Shown: positions 46,125 to 55,661 of the stretch, one piece after another
Numbering within the stretch: position 1 is the first letter of the stretch
Layout: each line of letters begins with the position of its first letter
NCBI GenBank assembly: GCA_016744675.1
Contig: JADGDX010000006.1
Coordinates: 41,316 to 105,315 of the forward strand
Source of the DNA: Desulfuromusa sp.
GTDB taxonomy: Bacteria; Desulfobacterota; Desulfuromonadia; Desulfuromonadales; Geopsychrobacteraceae
Reading direction: 5' to 3'
Length of the DNA stretch: 64,000 bases
Notes under the pieces: generated by a model
The model's input: only the letters and a program-made list of their open reading frames with translations
What the model was told of the DNA's origin: nothing
Databases searched by the model: none
Program-made: the position numbers and the translations under genes

Positions 46125-47120
46125 ATGAAACCACTTCTTATCACCATGGGCGATCCTAGCGGAATCGGCCCAGAAATAATCGTCAAAGCACTGCTCGACA
46201 AGTCTTTTGACGCTATCAGTCGACCCATTCATATTGTTGGTGATACTGCCGTACTCTGCCAGGCGGGAAAGATATTTGGGCACATTGGAAAAGAAGAAGC
46301 GTATAAAAAAGAGCTTTCTTCCCTAACCTTTGGTGATAATCACAGGCTCCTTGTTCATCCTGCTTCAAAGTTGGATGTTGACTCGATTCAATATGGAAAA
46401 CCAGATCTTCCCTGTGGTCTGGCAATGGCAAATTATGTTGAGCATGCGATCACCCAATGCCTCGATCATTCAGCAGCAGGAATTGTCACGTGTCCAATCA
46501 ATAAAGCAGCGATCAATGCAGCAGGATATCATTTTCCTGGTCATACGGAACTTCTTGCTAAACGCTGTGGTGTGGAAAAAGTTGTCATGATGTTGGCGGG
46601 TGAGACCCTCAAAGTTTGCTTGGTCACCACCCATTTGGCATATCGGGATATCCCAGCAAGATTGAGCCAAGAAGAAATTTTACAAACTATCCAGATCACT
46701 GCTAAAGCATTTCAGCAGCAGTTTGGGATGAAGCAGCCACGACTGGCTGTTCTAGCACTAAACCCCCATGCCAGTGAAAATGGGTTATTTGGCGACGAAG
46801 AGCAACACATTATTGCTCCGGCGATAAAAGCAGCTCAAGCACAAGGAATCACCGCCAGCGGACCGCACAGTGCCGACACCCTATTTCACTTTGCTGTACA
46901 AGGGGCTTATGACGCTGTCATCTGTATGTATCACGACCAGGGGCTCATTCCCCTGAAACTGCTCCACTTTGATGATGCGGTGAATGTCACCCTCGGCCTA
47001 CCAATTGTCAGAACCAGTGTTGACCACGGCACTGCCTACGATTTGGCAGGCACTGGGACAGCAAACACCGCTAGCCTGATTGCTGCGCTGAAGATGGCTG
47101 ATCAGATGGCGAATCATTGA
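46125..47120 (+). CDS. pdxA: 4-hydroxythreonine-4-phosphate dehydrogenase PdxA
   Basis: NAD-dependent enzyme of pyridoxal 5'-phosphate synthesis, 331 aa, normal length. Blocks: ITMGDPSGIGPEIIVKAL at the N-terminus, CPINKAAINAAGYHFPGHTE with metal ligand His, LVTTHLAYRDIP, ALNPHASENGLFG, CMYHDQGLIPLK and RTSVDHGTAYDLAG. Followed by uvrA after 62 bp. Confidence 0.95.
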   Translation: MKPLLITMGDPSGIGPEIIVKALLDKSFDAISRPIHIVGDTAVLCQAGKIFGHIGKEEAYKKELSSLTFGDNHRLLVHPASKLDVDSIQYGKPDLPCGLAMANYVEHAITQCLDHSAAGIVTCPINKAAINAAGYHFPGHTELLAKRCGVEKVVMMLAGETLKVCLVTTHLAYRDIPARLSQEEILQTIQITAKAFQQQFGMKQPRLAVLALNPHASENGLFGDEEQHIIAPAIKAAQAQGITASGPHSADTLFHFAVQGAYDAVICMYHDQGLIPLKLLHFDDAVNVTLGLPIVRTSVDHGTAYDLAGTGTANTASLIAALKMADQMANH

Positions 47121-47182
47121 AAATTCAAGGAACCCTCTTTCTTGCTCTTCATGGCAAATAACAAGGATTATTACTAAAACCA

Positions 47183-50008
47183 ATGATTGATAAAATCAAG
47201 ATTCGCGGCGCTCGCGAGCATAATCTTAAGAACATTGATATTGATATCCCCCGGGATCAACTTGTCGTAATTACGGGTGTCTCTGGATCTGGGAAGAGTA
47301 CTCTGGCATTTGATACCATCTATGCTGAAGGACAGCGTCGCTATGTTGAAAGCTTATCTGCCTACGCACGCCAATTTCTTGAGCAGATGGAAAAACCCGA
47401 TGTTGACCAAATTGATGGCCTGTCGCCGGCGATCTCTATTGAACAAAAAACAACCTCAAAAAATCCGCGTTCAACGGTTGGAACCGTCACAGAAATTTAC
47501 GACTATCTCCGCCTTTTGTATGCCCGGGTGGGGCAAATACTTTGTCACCGTTGCGGCAGCCCGATCCGTTCCCAGACGATTGAGCAGATGGTCGATCAAG
47601 TCATGCAGTTCCCGGAGAAAACTAAATTAATGGTCATGGCGCCCATTGTCCGTGGACGCAAAGGGGAATATCGCAAAGAACTCGCTCAATTACAGGCCGA
47701 CGGTTTTGTTCGTATCCGCGTTGATGGTGAAATGTATGAACTCGGCGATAAGATAGAACTGGACAAGAAGAAACAACACACTCTGGAAGTTGTCATCGAC
47801 CGCCTAGTGATTAAAGAAGAAATTGAATCACGCCTTGCCGATTCAATCGAGACAGCTCTCAGGTTGGCCGATGGAATGGTTCGGATTGAAATTCCCGATG
47901 GTGACAGCAAGCTTTTCTCGGCGAACCATGCCTGTATTGATTGCGGCCTTTCCTATCCAGAGGTCTCACCACGGATGTTCTCCTTTAACAACCCTCACGG
48001 AGCTTGCCCAGACTGTAGTGGTCTCGGCACAAAAATGTACTTTGACCATGAGCAGGTCGTCCCGAACCCCGAATTTTCATTGCGAGATGGTGCCATTGTC
48101 CCTTGGGACAGCCGCACAGGCTACTACTATCAAGCGTTGCTGGAAGCACTTTCGATCCACTACAAATTTGATATTCGCAGCCCATTTGAAAAAATACCTG
48201 AACATCTGCAAAAAATTATTCTCTATGGTTCCGGAGAGGAAGAAGTTCAGTTTTTTTATGATCAAGGTGAGCGACGCCACTTTTATGAAAAGCCATTTGA
48301 AGGTGTTATTCCCAACCTGCAACGCCGCTACCATGAAACCGATTCTGATACCGTCAGAGACAATCTCGAACGGTTTATGAGCATCATCCCCTGTCAAACC
48401 TGCGAAGGAGGGAGGCTTCGTCCTGAAGCTCTTCACATCACTGTCGGTGAAAAAAATATTCAGCAAGTGACCGGCATGTCGATAGCCGATGCAGAGGCCT
48501 TCTTTGACAACTTGAAGCTTTCAGACAAAGATATGGAGATTGCCCGTCGAGTTCTCAAAGAGATTCGCGAACGCCTCTCCTTTCTCTCTCACGTCGGGCT
48601 CGATTACCTCACTTTAAGTCGAAGCGCTGGAACCTTAAGTGGAGGAGAAGGACAACGGATCCGACTCGCGACACAAATCGGTTCATCCCTCACCGGAGTA
48701 TTATATATTCTGGATGAGCCTTCTATTGGGCTTCATCAGCGTGACAATCAACGCCTTTTGACCACCCTGAAACGTTTGCGCGATCTGGGAAATAGCGTTC
48801 TGGTTGTTGAACACGATGAGGAAACCATTAGCGCAGCTGATCATGTCATCGATATGGGGCCAGCCGCTGGAATTCATGGTGGCCAGGTTGTCGCTCAAGG
48901 GACGCCTCAACAGCTTCTGGATAACCCTGACTCACTGACGGGCAATTACTTATCCGGAAAACAACGCATCGAAGTGCCCGAAAAACGCCGTACAACGGAA
49001 CGTTGGCTTGAAATTATTGGGGCTAAAGCAAACAATCTCCATAACGTTGATGTCAAGATCCCATTGGGCATCCTCACTTGCATCACCGGGGTTTCAGGAT
49101 CAGGAAAATCGTCTCTGATTATTGAGACTCTCTACAAAGCCCTCGCGCAGAAACTCCATCGCGCCCGAGAAAAATCTGGGTCCGTAAAAGAAATCCGTGG
49201 TCTCGATCAATTGGATAAGGTCATCGACATTGACCAATCACCAATTGGGAGGACACCGCGCTCCAACCCTGCCACCTATACGGGAGTTTTTACCGATATT
49301 CGCGATTTATTTGCCCAACTTCCAGAGGCAAAAATCCGTGGATATAAAGCCGGCCGATTCTCATTTAACGTCAAAGGCGGTCGTTGTGAAGCATGCAGCG
49401 GCGATGGCATTATAAAAATTGAAATGCACTTTTTGCCCGATGTATATGTTCAATGTGAAGTGTGCAAAGGGGCGCGCTATAACCGCGAAACACTCGAGGT
49501 CAAATATAAAGGGAAAAGCATCGCTGATGTTCTTGATATGACCGTGAATCAAGCCAGTCGTTTTCTTGAAAATATCCCCAGAATCAGCAGCAAACTCCAA
49601 ACTGTTCGCGACGTCGGCCTTGGATATATCAAACTAGGCCAAAGCGCAACAACCCTTTCAGGCGGGGAAGCACAGCGAGTTAAACTTTCGCGTGAACTCA
49701 GCAAACGTGCCACGGGAAAGACAATTTATATCCTTGATGAACCCACCACTGGGCTTCATTTTGCTGACATCCACAAGCTTCTTGAGGTTTTGAATCGACT
49801 GGTTGAAACAGGGAATACTGTCGTCGTTATTGAGCACAACCTCGATGTCATTAAGACAGCAGATCATGTCATTGATCTAGGACCAGAAGGTGGCGCACTC
49901 GGGGGGATGATTGTTGCCGCCGGAACTCCGGAAGAAGTTTCCCGCTGTGATAAGTCTTACACCGGAAAATTTCTGTGTGAATATCTAGTCGAGCGGGCAG
50001 TGTCATAA
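47183..50008 (+). CDS. uvrA: Excinuclease ABC subunit A
   Basis: DNA-damage sensor of nucleotide excision repair, 941 aa. Two ABC modules are complete: Walker A GVSGSGKS twice (N-terminal half near residue 32 and C-terminal half near residue 638), signatures [12 protein letters not shown] and [12 protein letters not shown], Walker [11 protein letters not shown] and [10 protein letters not shown]. Zinc sites: CHRCGSPI, the CIDCGL...CPDCSG pair and the CEACSGDG...CEVCKG pair. Probably works with Mfd encoded upstream; uvrB and uvrC are not in the window. Confidence 0.98.
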   Translation: MIDKIKIRGAREHNLKNIDIDIPRDQLVVITGVSGSGKSTLAFDTIYAEGQRRYVESLSAYARQFLEQMEKPDVDQIDGLSPAISIEQKTTSKNPRSTVGTVTEIYDYLRLLYARVGQILCHRCGSPIRSQTIEQMVDQVMQFPEKTKLMVMAPIVRGRKGEYRKELAQLQADGFVRIRVDGEMYELGDKIELDKKKQHTLEVVIDRLVIKEEIESRLADSIETALRLADGMVRIEIPDGDSKLFSANHACIDCGLSYPEVSPRMFSFNNPHGACPDCSGLGTKMYFDHEQVVPNPEFSLRDGAIVPWDSRTGYYYQALLEALSIHYKFDIRSPFEKIPEHLQKIILYGSGEEEVQFFYDQGERRHFYEKPFEGVIPNLQRRYHETDSDTVRDNLERFMSIIPCQTCEGGRLRPEALHITVGEKNIQQVTGMSIADAEAFFDNLKLSDKDMEIARRVLKEIRERLSFLSHVGLDYLTLSRSAGTLSGGEGQRIRLATQIGSSLTGVLYILDEPSIGLHQRDNQRLLTTLKRLRDLGNSVLVVEHDEETISAADHVIDMGPAAGIHGGQVVAQGTPQQLLDNPDSLTGNYLSGKQRIEVPEKRRTTERWLEIIGAKANNLHNVDVKIPLGILTCITGVSGSGKSSLIIETLYKALAQKLHRAREKSGSVKEIRGLDQLDKVIDIDQSPIGRTPRSNPATYTGVFTDIRDLFAQLPEAKIRGYKAGRFSFNVKGGRCEACSGDGIIKIEMHFLPDVYVQCEVCKGARYNRETLEVKYKGKSIADVLDMTVNQASRFLENIPRISSKLQTVRDVGLGYIKLGQSATTLSGGEAQRVKLSRELSKRATGKTIYILDEPTTGLHFADIHKLLEVLNRLVETGNTVVVIEHNLDVIKTADHVIDLGPEGGALGGMIVAAGTPEEVSRCDKSYTGKFLCEYLVERAVS

Positions 50009-50054
50009 AGATCAAAGGAACAGAGACACTGGCATCATGCAAAAACTGCACGGC

Positions 50055-50082
50055 TTGACACTTTATGTCGCTAAAATAAGAT
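50055..50082 (+). promoter_or_regulatory. Candidate promoter of the PEGA lipoprotein gene
   Basis: Consensus TTGACA (50055-50060), 16-bp spacer, TAAGAT (50077-50082). It would leave a leader of about 185 nt before the ATG at 50274, in which I recognise no known RNA element. Confidence 0.55.
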
Positions 50083-50273
50083 CTTAACTTTCTTAAAAAG
50101 ATTCCGATAGGAGAGCTATCTTCATTGGAGAGGGGCTATACCTTCAATATCAATTGGATTATTGCTCATTCCTTAAATGGGATGAAAGCTTAAAAAAATA
50201 AGATTAGAAGGCACAAGCATTGCAGTTCAAAAGAGTGCCAGAAAAATCGGTTCTGCAACAAAGGAGCACCCAA

Positions 50274-50657
50274 ATGAAAAGTAAACTATTCACCCTATTT
50301 GTACTCGTCGCATTTCTTAGCGCGTGCGCCCCACACCAAGCCCTAATCCAATCTGAGCCGCCGGGGGCAATGGTCACAATCAATGGTACGGAGATCGGAG
50401 AGACCCCCGTCAACTTTGACTATTCTCTCAGTACTGGTAATCGGCACCAAGTCCAAGTCTCGCACCAGGGCTACGAACAGGTTGACCTAACAATCAAAGC
50501 CGACAAAACAGACTGCGGAGCAATGAAGCGCTGGCTGATGGCTGGAATAGTCTGGAGCCCACTGTGGGTCGGAACATTTTTTACCAAAAAATTAAAAGAA
50601 AGCTACTTGTTTGTTATGAAACGCAATGATCCACAGATGACAGCAATGCTCGATTAG
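50274..50657 (+). CDS. PEGA-domain lipoprotein
   Basis: A 127-aa protein. Signal peptide ends at the lipobox FLSAC, so it is lipidated at that Cys. A PEGA domain follows: QSEPPGAMVTINGTEIGETP..HQVQVSHQGYEQVDLTI. The rest has one hydrophobic segment (WLMAGIVWSPLWVGTFF). The ATG at 50274 has AGGAG 7 nt upstream; an in-frame TTG farther upstream is not credible. Function unknown; PEGA domains are common in surface proteins. A strong terminator follows. Confidence 0.8.
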   Translation: MKSKLFTLFVLVAFLSACAPHQALIQSEPPGAMVTINGTEIGETPVNFDYSLSTGNRHQVQVSHQGYEQVDLTIKADKTDCGAMKRWLMAGIVWSPLWVGTFFTKKLKESYLFVMKRNDPQMTAMLD

Positions 50658-50695
50658 ATCGTATTACTTCCCTTATAGCTGTAATTTCTCAGCAA

Positions 50696-50729
50696 TAGAA
50701 AAGCCAGCTCCTAAGAGCTGGCTTTTCTA
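50696..50729. terminator. Bidirectional rho-independent terminator
   Basis: Perfect 15-bp stem TAGAAAAGCCAGCTC/GAGCTGGCTTTTCTA with a 4-nt loop, then T-rich sequence on the plus side. It ends both the PEGA gene and the convergent dctM gene. Confidence 0.93.
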
Positions 50730-50775
50730 ATTTTTCACAACCTTCACTTTTGCAATCTACAACAAACTTAAGCCG

Positions 50776-52062
50776 TTATCCATAAACCCAGCGAGGTAAG
50801 AACAACACCAAGTCTGGCCAGAAGGTCAGAACCATCAATATTGCAATCTGAATCAATAAAAACGGCATCACGGCTTTTGAAACATAGACCAAGTCGCGAT
50901 TAACGATTGCTCCAGAAATATACAAACTAACACCAAGGGGCGGGGTACAATATCCAATCCCCAGATTGATCGTCATCAACAATCCAAAGTGCATTGTGTT
51001 GATGCCAAATTTATTCAGTAAAGGCAAAAATATTGGGGTCAAAATCAAGGTTGCGGAAATAATATCCATGAACATGCCAATAATCAGCAACAGGATATTG
51101 ACCGCTAGAAGAAACACCCAAGGAGAAGAGATACTGCTGACAACTGCAGTCGCAATTTTGTTAGGGATTTGCTCAAAAGTCAGGTATTCGCCAAAAACAG
51201 AAGCTCCAGCAACGATGATCAAGAGTGTCGCAGAGGTCACCGCCGAGGACACGACAACCCGTTTTACATCCAGAAGTTTCATATCACGGTGAATGCAGAT
51301 TTCGACAAAAAAGGCATAAAAGCAAGCAACCACAGCAGCTTCGTTGGCCGTAAACATCCCCGAATAAATACCACCAAAAATCAGAACCGGCAAAAACAAG
51401 GCCCAGATACTTTCTCTGACAACGGCCATAGCCTCTTTGAACGTCGGTCGATTAATCGTCTTGAGCCCCTTTTTCTTACAGACAAAATAAGCGTAGAGAC
51501 TCATTGCGACCATGATCATCAGGCCAGGGACAAACCCCGTTAAAAACAGGGCTTCGAGAGGATCATTACTGACCATGGCATAAAGGATCATTGCGATGGA
51601 TGGGGGGATAACCACACCAAGGATCGGAGCGGTCGTCATAATCCCAACAGAAAATTGCTCATCATAATCATTTTCGACCAGGGCCGGAATCATAAAGCCA
51701 CCGATCGCAACGACGGTTGCAACAGTTGAACCGGAGATCGCTCCAAAAAAACCACACGCGAGAATGCCGGCCATTGCCAGCCCACCGGGGAGGAAACCAA
51801 CGAGAACGTTTGCTGTTCTGATCAACTTTTCGACAATACTTCCAGTCGTCATAACATTGCCGCACAAGACAAAAAACATCACGACAACCAATGCAAACTT
51901 ATCCATGCTGCGATAGAGCACTTCAATAACGATTTGTGCATCGATCCCAAGGAGATAAACGAGCCCGAAAGTCCCGGTAAAAAATAGTGCCATAAAGACA
52001 GGGATCGTTGAGGCAAGACAACCAAGCAATATGGCAAGTATCAAAAGGTAACTGGAATCCAT
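50776..52062 (-). CDS. dctM: TRAP transporter large permease DctM
   Basis: The 12-helix transport subunit of a TRAP system, 428 aa, using a Na+ gradient for solute uptake. Typical blocks: GLVYLLGIDAQIV, AGILACGFFGAISGSTVATV, PILGVVIPPSIAMILYAM, GMFTANEAAVVACFYAFF and GYCTPPLGVSLYI. The ATG at 52062 has GGGGAG 8 nt upstream. It begins 2 nt after dctQ. A Na+-NQR in the same genome could supply the gradient, which is inference. Confidence 0.93.
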   Translation of the reverse strand: MDSSYLLILAILLGCLASTIPVFMALFFTGTFGLVYLLGIDAQIVIEVLYRSMDKFALVVVMFFVLCGNVMTTGSIVEKLIRTANVLVGFLPGGLAMAGILACGFFGAISGSTVATVVAIGGFMIPALVENDYDEQFSVGIMTTAPILGVVIPPSIAMILYAMVSNDPLEALFLTGFVPGLMIMVAMSLYAYFVCKKKGLKTINRPTFKEAMAVVRESIWALFLPVLIFGGIYSGMFTANEAAVVACFYAFFVEICIHRDMKLLDVKRVVVSSAVTSATLLIIVAGASVFGEYLTFEQIPNKIATAVVSSISSPWVFLLAVNILLLIIGMFMDIISATLILTPIFLPLLNKFGINTMHFGLLMTINLGIGYCTPPLGVSLYISGAIVNRDLVYVSKAVMPFLLIQIAILMVLTFWPDLVLFLPRWVYG

Positions 52063-52064
52063 AA

Positions 52065-52574
52065 TTATTGCTCCCCGGTCACGTCTTGCTTGCTGCGCCA
52101 ATCTTCAACCATGACGACCAACGTTCGCAAAAACATCATCACCCCCATAATCGGTAAAACCGCATAGAAGTACCATTCAGGGATCTGCAATGTGGTTGTT
52201 CGGGCATATTCATCCTGAAGCATCATCTCGGTCATTTGCCAACCAAGTGAGATCATGATTCCTGAAAAGAAAAGAACCCCTAAGTGTGAAAAAAGCGTTA
52301 GGGGTCTCTTAAGAACGGGAAAGATTTGCGGTAAAGCGTCAATACGAATCAATGAACGACTCCGGATCGCAGCGACACAACCTATATAGGTTGAAAAAAA
52401 GATCACCTTGCGAACCACCTCATCCGACCAGTAAAGGCTAACATTGTCAGTTGCCTTACGTAGAATGACATTTGCCATCGCCGTGCACAAAGCAACACAG
52501 ACGGCAATAAAAAGTGACCAATCTTCAACAAAAAGGAAACCACGATCTATTGTTTTAAAGATTTTTTTCAACAT
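52065..52574 (-). CDS. dctQ: TRAP transporter small permease DctQ
   Basis: The four-helix small subunit, 169 aa from the ATG at 52574. Blocks: WSDEVVRKVIFFSTYIGCVAA (in part), RSRSLIRIDALPQIFP and LQIPEWYFYAVLPIMGVMMF, the last typical of DctQ. An in-frame GTG 18 nt upstream has no ribosome site. Lies between dctP and dctM; a strong hairpin separates it from dctP. Confidence 0.88.
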   Translation of the reverse strand: MLKKIFKTIDRGFLFVEDWSLFIAVCVALCTAMANVILRKATDNVSLYWSDEVVRKVIFFSTYIGCVAAIRSRSLIRIDALPQIFPVLKRPLTLFSHLGVLFFSGIMISLGWQMTEMMLQDEYARTTTLQIPEWYFYAVLPIMGVMMFLRTLVVMVEDWRSKQDVTGEQ

Positions 52575-52617
52575 ACCGCTTCTTCTTCTCACCCGCTAAA
52601 CAAGATTAAATAAAGAA

Positions 52618-52644
52618 AGGCCGGGGAGGCGAACTCCCCGGCCT
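52618..52644 (-). terminator. GC-rich hairpin between dctP and dctQ (partial terminator)
   Basis: Perfect 11-bp stem AGGCCGGGGAG/CTCCCCGGCCT with a 5-nt loop and a weak T tract (TTCTTTA) on the minus strand. Such hairpins commonly lower expression of the membrane subunits relative to the binding protein. Confidence 0.75.
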
Positions 52645-52677
52645 CATATAAACCGTGCGATTATACAGATTAAGCTA

Positions 52678-53715
52678 TCAACTGCCAAGCTTTGCGCGAA
52701 CCTTGGCTAAATAATCGGGACCGATTTTCTTTCCCCATTTTTCTAGGACAGGTTCTGCACGTTTTTTCAACTCATTCACCTCTGCATCAGACAACTGGTA
52801 GAATTGAACTCCCGCCTCTTTTGCTTTGGCGACCTGAACATCATATTGCTTACGTGTTGCCTCACGAGTGGCCGCACTCTCTTCCGCAATGACTGCGAGA
52901 AAACTGGTGCGTAAATCAGCAGGAAGTTTATTGAGCCAACGCTTATTGATCAGATGAACAAACAACCCTTGAGCATAATTCAACTCGGTGAATGACTTTG
53001 CAATGGTAAACTTTTTGGTGATATTACAAACAATTGTTGTGTGATCGAGCCCAGAAATAACACCTGTTTGCAGAGCTTGTGGAACATCAGGCCATGGCAT
53101 AACGGTAAATTTGAGTCCCCAAGCTTTGTATGCATCAGTATTTACCGGAGCCTGAGCAACTCTGAAGTTTACCTCTTTGGCATCAGCTAACGTTGCAACA
53201 GGTGTTGTTGTGGCCCAACCATAAGGGCCATAACCTGTAAAATCAGCAACATAGATACCTTTGGAGAGTGCTCCTTCTGCAAATGGCTGCCACAGTTCAG
53301 GGTCATTGCGGAAGGTATCAAGCTTATCGAAGGTATCGATGACATAGGGAAGGTTAACAATCCCCAAACGGTCTGCGACATTAGCAGCAGCAACCGAAGA
53401 ACTGAGCATTCCCTGAACCGCACCAAGTTTCAACTTACTGATAACATCTTTTTCTCCACCGAGTTGCGACAAGGGGCGAAAATCAACATAGATCTGTCCA
53501 TTGGTTTCCTTCCAGACTTTATCTCGGATACGATAACCGGCGGCCACACCCTCGATAACGGGATGAGAAACATTTGAAAGAATATAGGTATACTTTGCTC
53601 CGCTAGGATCAAACCCTGGCTGCCACGCCGCAAGCGGATCCTTCTTCTCTCCAGCCATGCCAGAAACAGGCAGGCATAACCCCAGCAACAACAATAAAAG
53701 CAAAACCTTCTTCAT
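52678..53715 (-). CDS. dctP: TRAP substrate-binding protein DctP (copy 1)
   Basis: Periplasmic solute receptor of 345 aa. Signal peptide MKKVLLLLLLLGLCLPVSGMA. The DctP fold shows RPLSQLGGEKDVISKLKLGA, the anion-binding region with RVAQAPVN, and PWPDVPQALQTGVISGLDH. The ATG at 53715 has AGGAGG 7 nt upstream. A close paralogue lies at 54460-55488; the ligand is unknown, and the shared residues suggest similar substrates. Confidence 0.93.
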   Translation of the reverse strand: MKKVLLLLLLLGLCLPVSGMAGEKKDPLAAWQPGFDPSGAKYTYILSNVSHPVIEGVAAGYRIRDKVWKETNGQIYVDFRPLSQLGGEKDVISKLKLGAVQGMLSSSVAAANVADRLGIVNLPYVIDTFDKLDTFRNDPELWQPFAEGALSKGIYVADFTGYGPYGWATTTPVATLADAKEVNFRVAQAPVNTDAYKAWGLKFTVMPWPDVPQALQTGVISGLDHTTIVCNITKKFTIAKSFTELNYAQGLFVHLINKRWLNKLPADLRTSFLAVIAEESAATREATRKQYDVQVAKAKEAGVQFYQLSDAEVNELKKRAEPVLEKWGKKIGPDYLAKVRAKLGS

Positions 53716-53775
53716 CTTGAACCTCCTCTTAGATTGGGTAAAAACAAACAATGTTTAGTCATCACAAAAAAAAGT

Positions 53776-53801
53776 TAACTATCAATAAATTCAGATAGTT
53801 A
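53776..53801. promoter_or_regulatory. Operator-like inverted repeat upstream of dctP
   Basis: TAACTATC (53776-53783) and GATAGTTA (53794-53801), 10 bp apart, just downstream of the predicted -10 of dctP. A regulator bound here would act as a repressor. No regulator gene is adjacent. Confidence 0.45.
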
Positions 53802-53809
53802 GAAGGCAG

Positions 53810-53838
53810 ACGATAACTTTTTAGCAGGATTTGGTCAA
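53810..53838 (-). promoter_or_regulatory. Candidate sigma-70 promoter of the TRAP operon
   Basis: On the minus strand TTGACC (53833-53838), 17-bp spacer, TATCGT (53810-53815). The predicted start is about 90 nt before the dctP ATG. No sigma-54 site was found here, unlike classical dct systems. Confidence 0.55.
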
Positions 53839-53854
53839 GCCATAATCCCCCATC

Positions 53855-53892
53855 AAAACAAGCCGACCTGAGATATCAGACCGGCTTGTTTT
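53855..53892. terminator. Rho-independent terminator between dctP and the IS200-type element
   Basis: Stem AAAACAAGCCG/CGGCTTGTTTT (53855-53865 with 53882-53892) with an inner 4-bp stem in the loop and T/A tails on both sides. Its position suggests it once ended the transcript of the upstream dctP copy 2. Confidence 0.8.
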
Positions 53893-53940
53893 ATATTTTT
53901 AATCTCTAGGGGTTCAATTCCCCGCAGCTTGCTGCGATTA

Positions 53941-53958
53941 TACTCGCATGAGCGAGTA
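53941..53958 (+). promoter_or_regulatory. Hairpin enclosing the tnpA start codon
   Basis: TACTCGC (53941-53947) pairs with GCGAGTA (53952-53958), leaving the loop ATGA that contains the start codon. No Shine-Dalgarno sequence precedes it. This should strongly limit transposase translation. Confidence 0.6.
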
Positions 53959-54394
53959 TATACATAAGAGTCATAACGTAACCGTATTGCTATATCATTT
54001 GGTTCTCCCCGCAAAGTATCGTCGAGTGGTGTTCGACGATGCTGTTGATGAAGAACTTCGTGATATCTGTTTGGATATCGAACAGCGATATGAAATCAAA
54101 TTTCTAGAAATCGGAACGGATAAAAAACACGTCCATTTTCTAGTACAATCTGTGCCGCGTTACAGTGTTACGAAACTAGTGACGATCATAAAAAGCATAA
54201 CGGCACGAGAGATATTCAAACGCTGCCCACAGGTCAAGAAGAAGTTATGGGGCGGCGAATTTTGGAGCGACGGTTATTTTGCAAGCACTGTTGGCCGTCA
54301 TGGAAGTGAAGATACTGTTCAGCGTTATGTCCATAATCAAGGGCTGCAAGATTATGAAGTTTTGCACAGCGACGAACAGTTAGAATTTTCCTGA
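53948..54394 (+). CDS. tnpA: IS200-type transposase TnpA (Y1, HUH)
   Basis: A 148-aa transposase that cuts single-stranded DNA. It starts MSEYIHKSHNVTVLLYHLV, a typical IS200-family N-terminus, then PAKYRRVVF. The HUH motif is KKHVHFLVQ, and the catalytic Tyr is in TVQRYVHNQG. Full length and intact. It lies between two TRAP binding-protein genes, on the opposite strand. Confidence 0.94.
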   Translation: MSEYIHKSHNVTVLLYHLVLPAKYRRVVFDDAVDEELRDICLDIEQRYEIKFLEIGTDKKHVHFLVQSVPRYSVTKLVTIIKSITAREIFKRCPQVKKKLWGGEFWSDGYFASTVGRHGSEDTVQRYVHNQGLQDYEVLHSDEQLEFS

Positions 54395-54418
54395 TACCCC
54401 GCTGCTTGCGGCGGGGTA
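54395..54418 (+). repeat. Right-end hairpin of the IS200-type element
   Basis: TACCCCGC (54395-54402) with GCGGGGTA (54411-54418), 8-nt loop, directly after the tnpA stop codon. It is the likely recognition structure for TnpA and may also stop transcription. Confidence 0.75.
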
Positions 54419-54459
54419 GTTCATTTTTCTTTTTAAGTCAAAAAACTATCAAGATGTCC

Positions 54460-55488
54460 TTAATGGTTAAGTTGCTGCCGTACCTTATTCAGGTAATCCA
54501 TTCCGATTTTTTCTCCCCACTTCTGTACAACAGGTTCAGCGAGTTCAACCAGTTTCGCTTTTTCAGCCGCAGGCAGGTCAATAAATACGATCCCGTTTGC
54601 TTTAGCCGCAGCAATCTGATCCAGTTGTTGTTTCTCTGTCAATGCACGAACCTGCTGACTTTCTTCCTTGATAATCCGGGTTAAAAGCTGCTGTAAATCT
54701 TCCGGCAAACGATTAAACCAGCTCTTATTGATCAGGTGAATGTAAAGCCCTTGTGCATAGTCAATATTGGTGTAGCTTTTGGCAACGGTAAACTTCTTCG
54801 TAATATTACAGACAATTGGCGTATGATCAAGGCCACTAATAACCCCTGTTTGAAGAGCTTGGGGAACATCTGGCCACGGCATTACAGTGAATTGCACGCC
54901 CCATGCTTTATAAAGATCAACATTCACAGGTGCTTGAGCAATGCGGAACAATTGCTCTCTAGCTTGCGCTAAAGTTTTAACCGGTGTTTTGGTTGCCCAG
55001 CCATAACTGCCATAACCGGTAAAGTCTGCAACCATGATCCCTTTTTTATCAGCATCTACACCATATGCACTGAAGAGACTCTCATTTTGACGAAACTTTT
55101 CCAACTTTGAAAAGCTATCAATGAGAAATGGTAAGTTGACGAGTCCAAGGCGGGGAGAAACATTTGGTGCCAGCACTGAAGAACAGAGCATCCCTTGCAC
55201 AGCGCCCATTTTCAGCTTCCGCAGAACATCTTTCTCTCCCCCCAACTGCGAGATGGGTCGATAATCAACATATAGTCGGCCCTGGCTTTCCTCCCAGATG
55301 CGATCTCGAATCCGATAACCAACTGTTCCCCCCTCAATAGCGGGGTGGGCAACCGTTGATAACAGATAAGTATATTCTGCTCCACTCGGATCAAAGTTGG
55401 GCTGCCAGGCCGCCAGTGGATCAGCAGCAAAAACAGGGACGCAGAACAACACCAAGGCAAATAACAGGCTGGACACTAACCTCTGCAT
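54460..55488 (-). CDS. TRAP substrate-binding protein DctP (copy 2)
   Basis: A 343-aa periplasmic receptor, closely related to copy 1 over the whole length: both have DPLAAWQP.FDPSGA, SQLGGEKDV, QAPVN and the PWPDVPQ to SGLDH block. Signal peptide MQRLVSSLLFALVLFCVPVFA. AGGAGG lies before the ATG at 55488. No permease genes follow it directly, so it probably shares DctQM encoded beyond the IS element. An IS200-type element has been placed between its stop codon and the next terminator. Confidence 0.92.
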   Translation of the reverse strand: MQRLVSSLLFALVLFCVPVFAADPLAAWQPNFDPSGAEYTYLLSTVAHPAIEGGTVGYRIRDRIWEESQGRLYVDYRPISQLGGEKDVLRKLKMGAVQGMLCSSVLAPNVSPRLGLVNLPFLIDSFSKLEKFRQNESLFSAYGVDADKKGIMVADFTGYGSYGWATKTPVKTLAQAREQLFRIAQAPVNVDLYKAWGVQFTVMPWPDVPQALQTGVISGLDHTPIVCNITKKFTVAKSYTNIDYAQGLYIHLINKSWFNRLPEDLQQLLTRIIKEESQQVRALTEKQQLDQIAAAKANGIVFIDLPAAEKAKLVELAEPVVQKWGEKIGMDYLNKVRQQLNH

Positions 55489-55661
55489 AATCTTCCTCCT
55501 CATATAATTAAAAGTAAGCCGAGAGTAAAACATAATTTTAATACCAGCTCAATGGTTGATCACACGCGCAATGGTGTCATCATCAGAATCAATCCCCTGA
55601 TGGCTCTTTTCCTCCATTGGGGACTAGTGTATGCTCAGAAAAAACCTAAAGGAGATATTTC

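Larger units (their letters stand above)
53909..54418 (+). mobile_element. IS200/IS605-type insertion element (tnpA only)
   Basis: A short element with one Y1 transposase gene between subterminal hairpins: GGGG/CCCC (53909-53923) and CGCAGC-TT-GCTGCG (53923-53936) on the left, and TACCCCGC/GCGGGGTA (54395-54418) on the right. No TnpB is present. The exact cleavage ends cannot be fixed from one copy. Confidence 0.78.
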
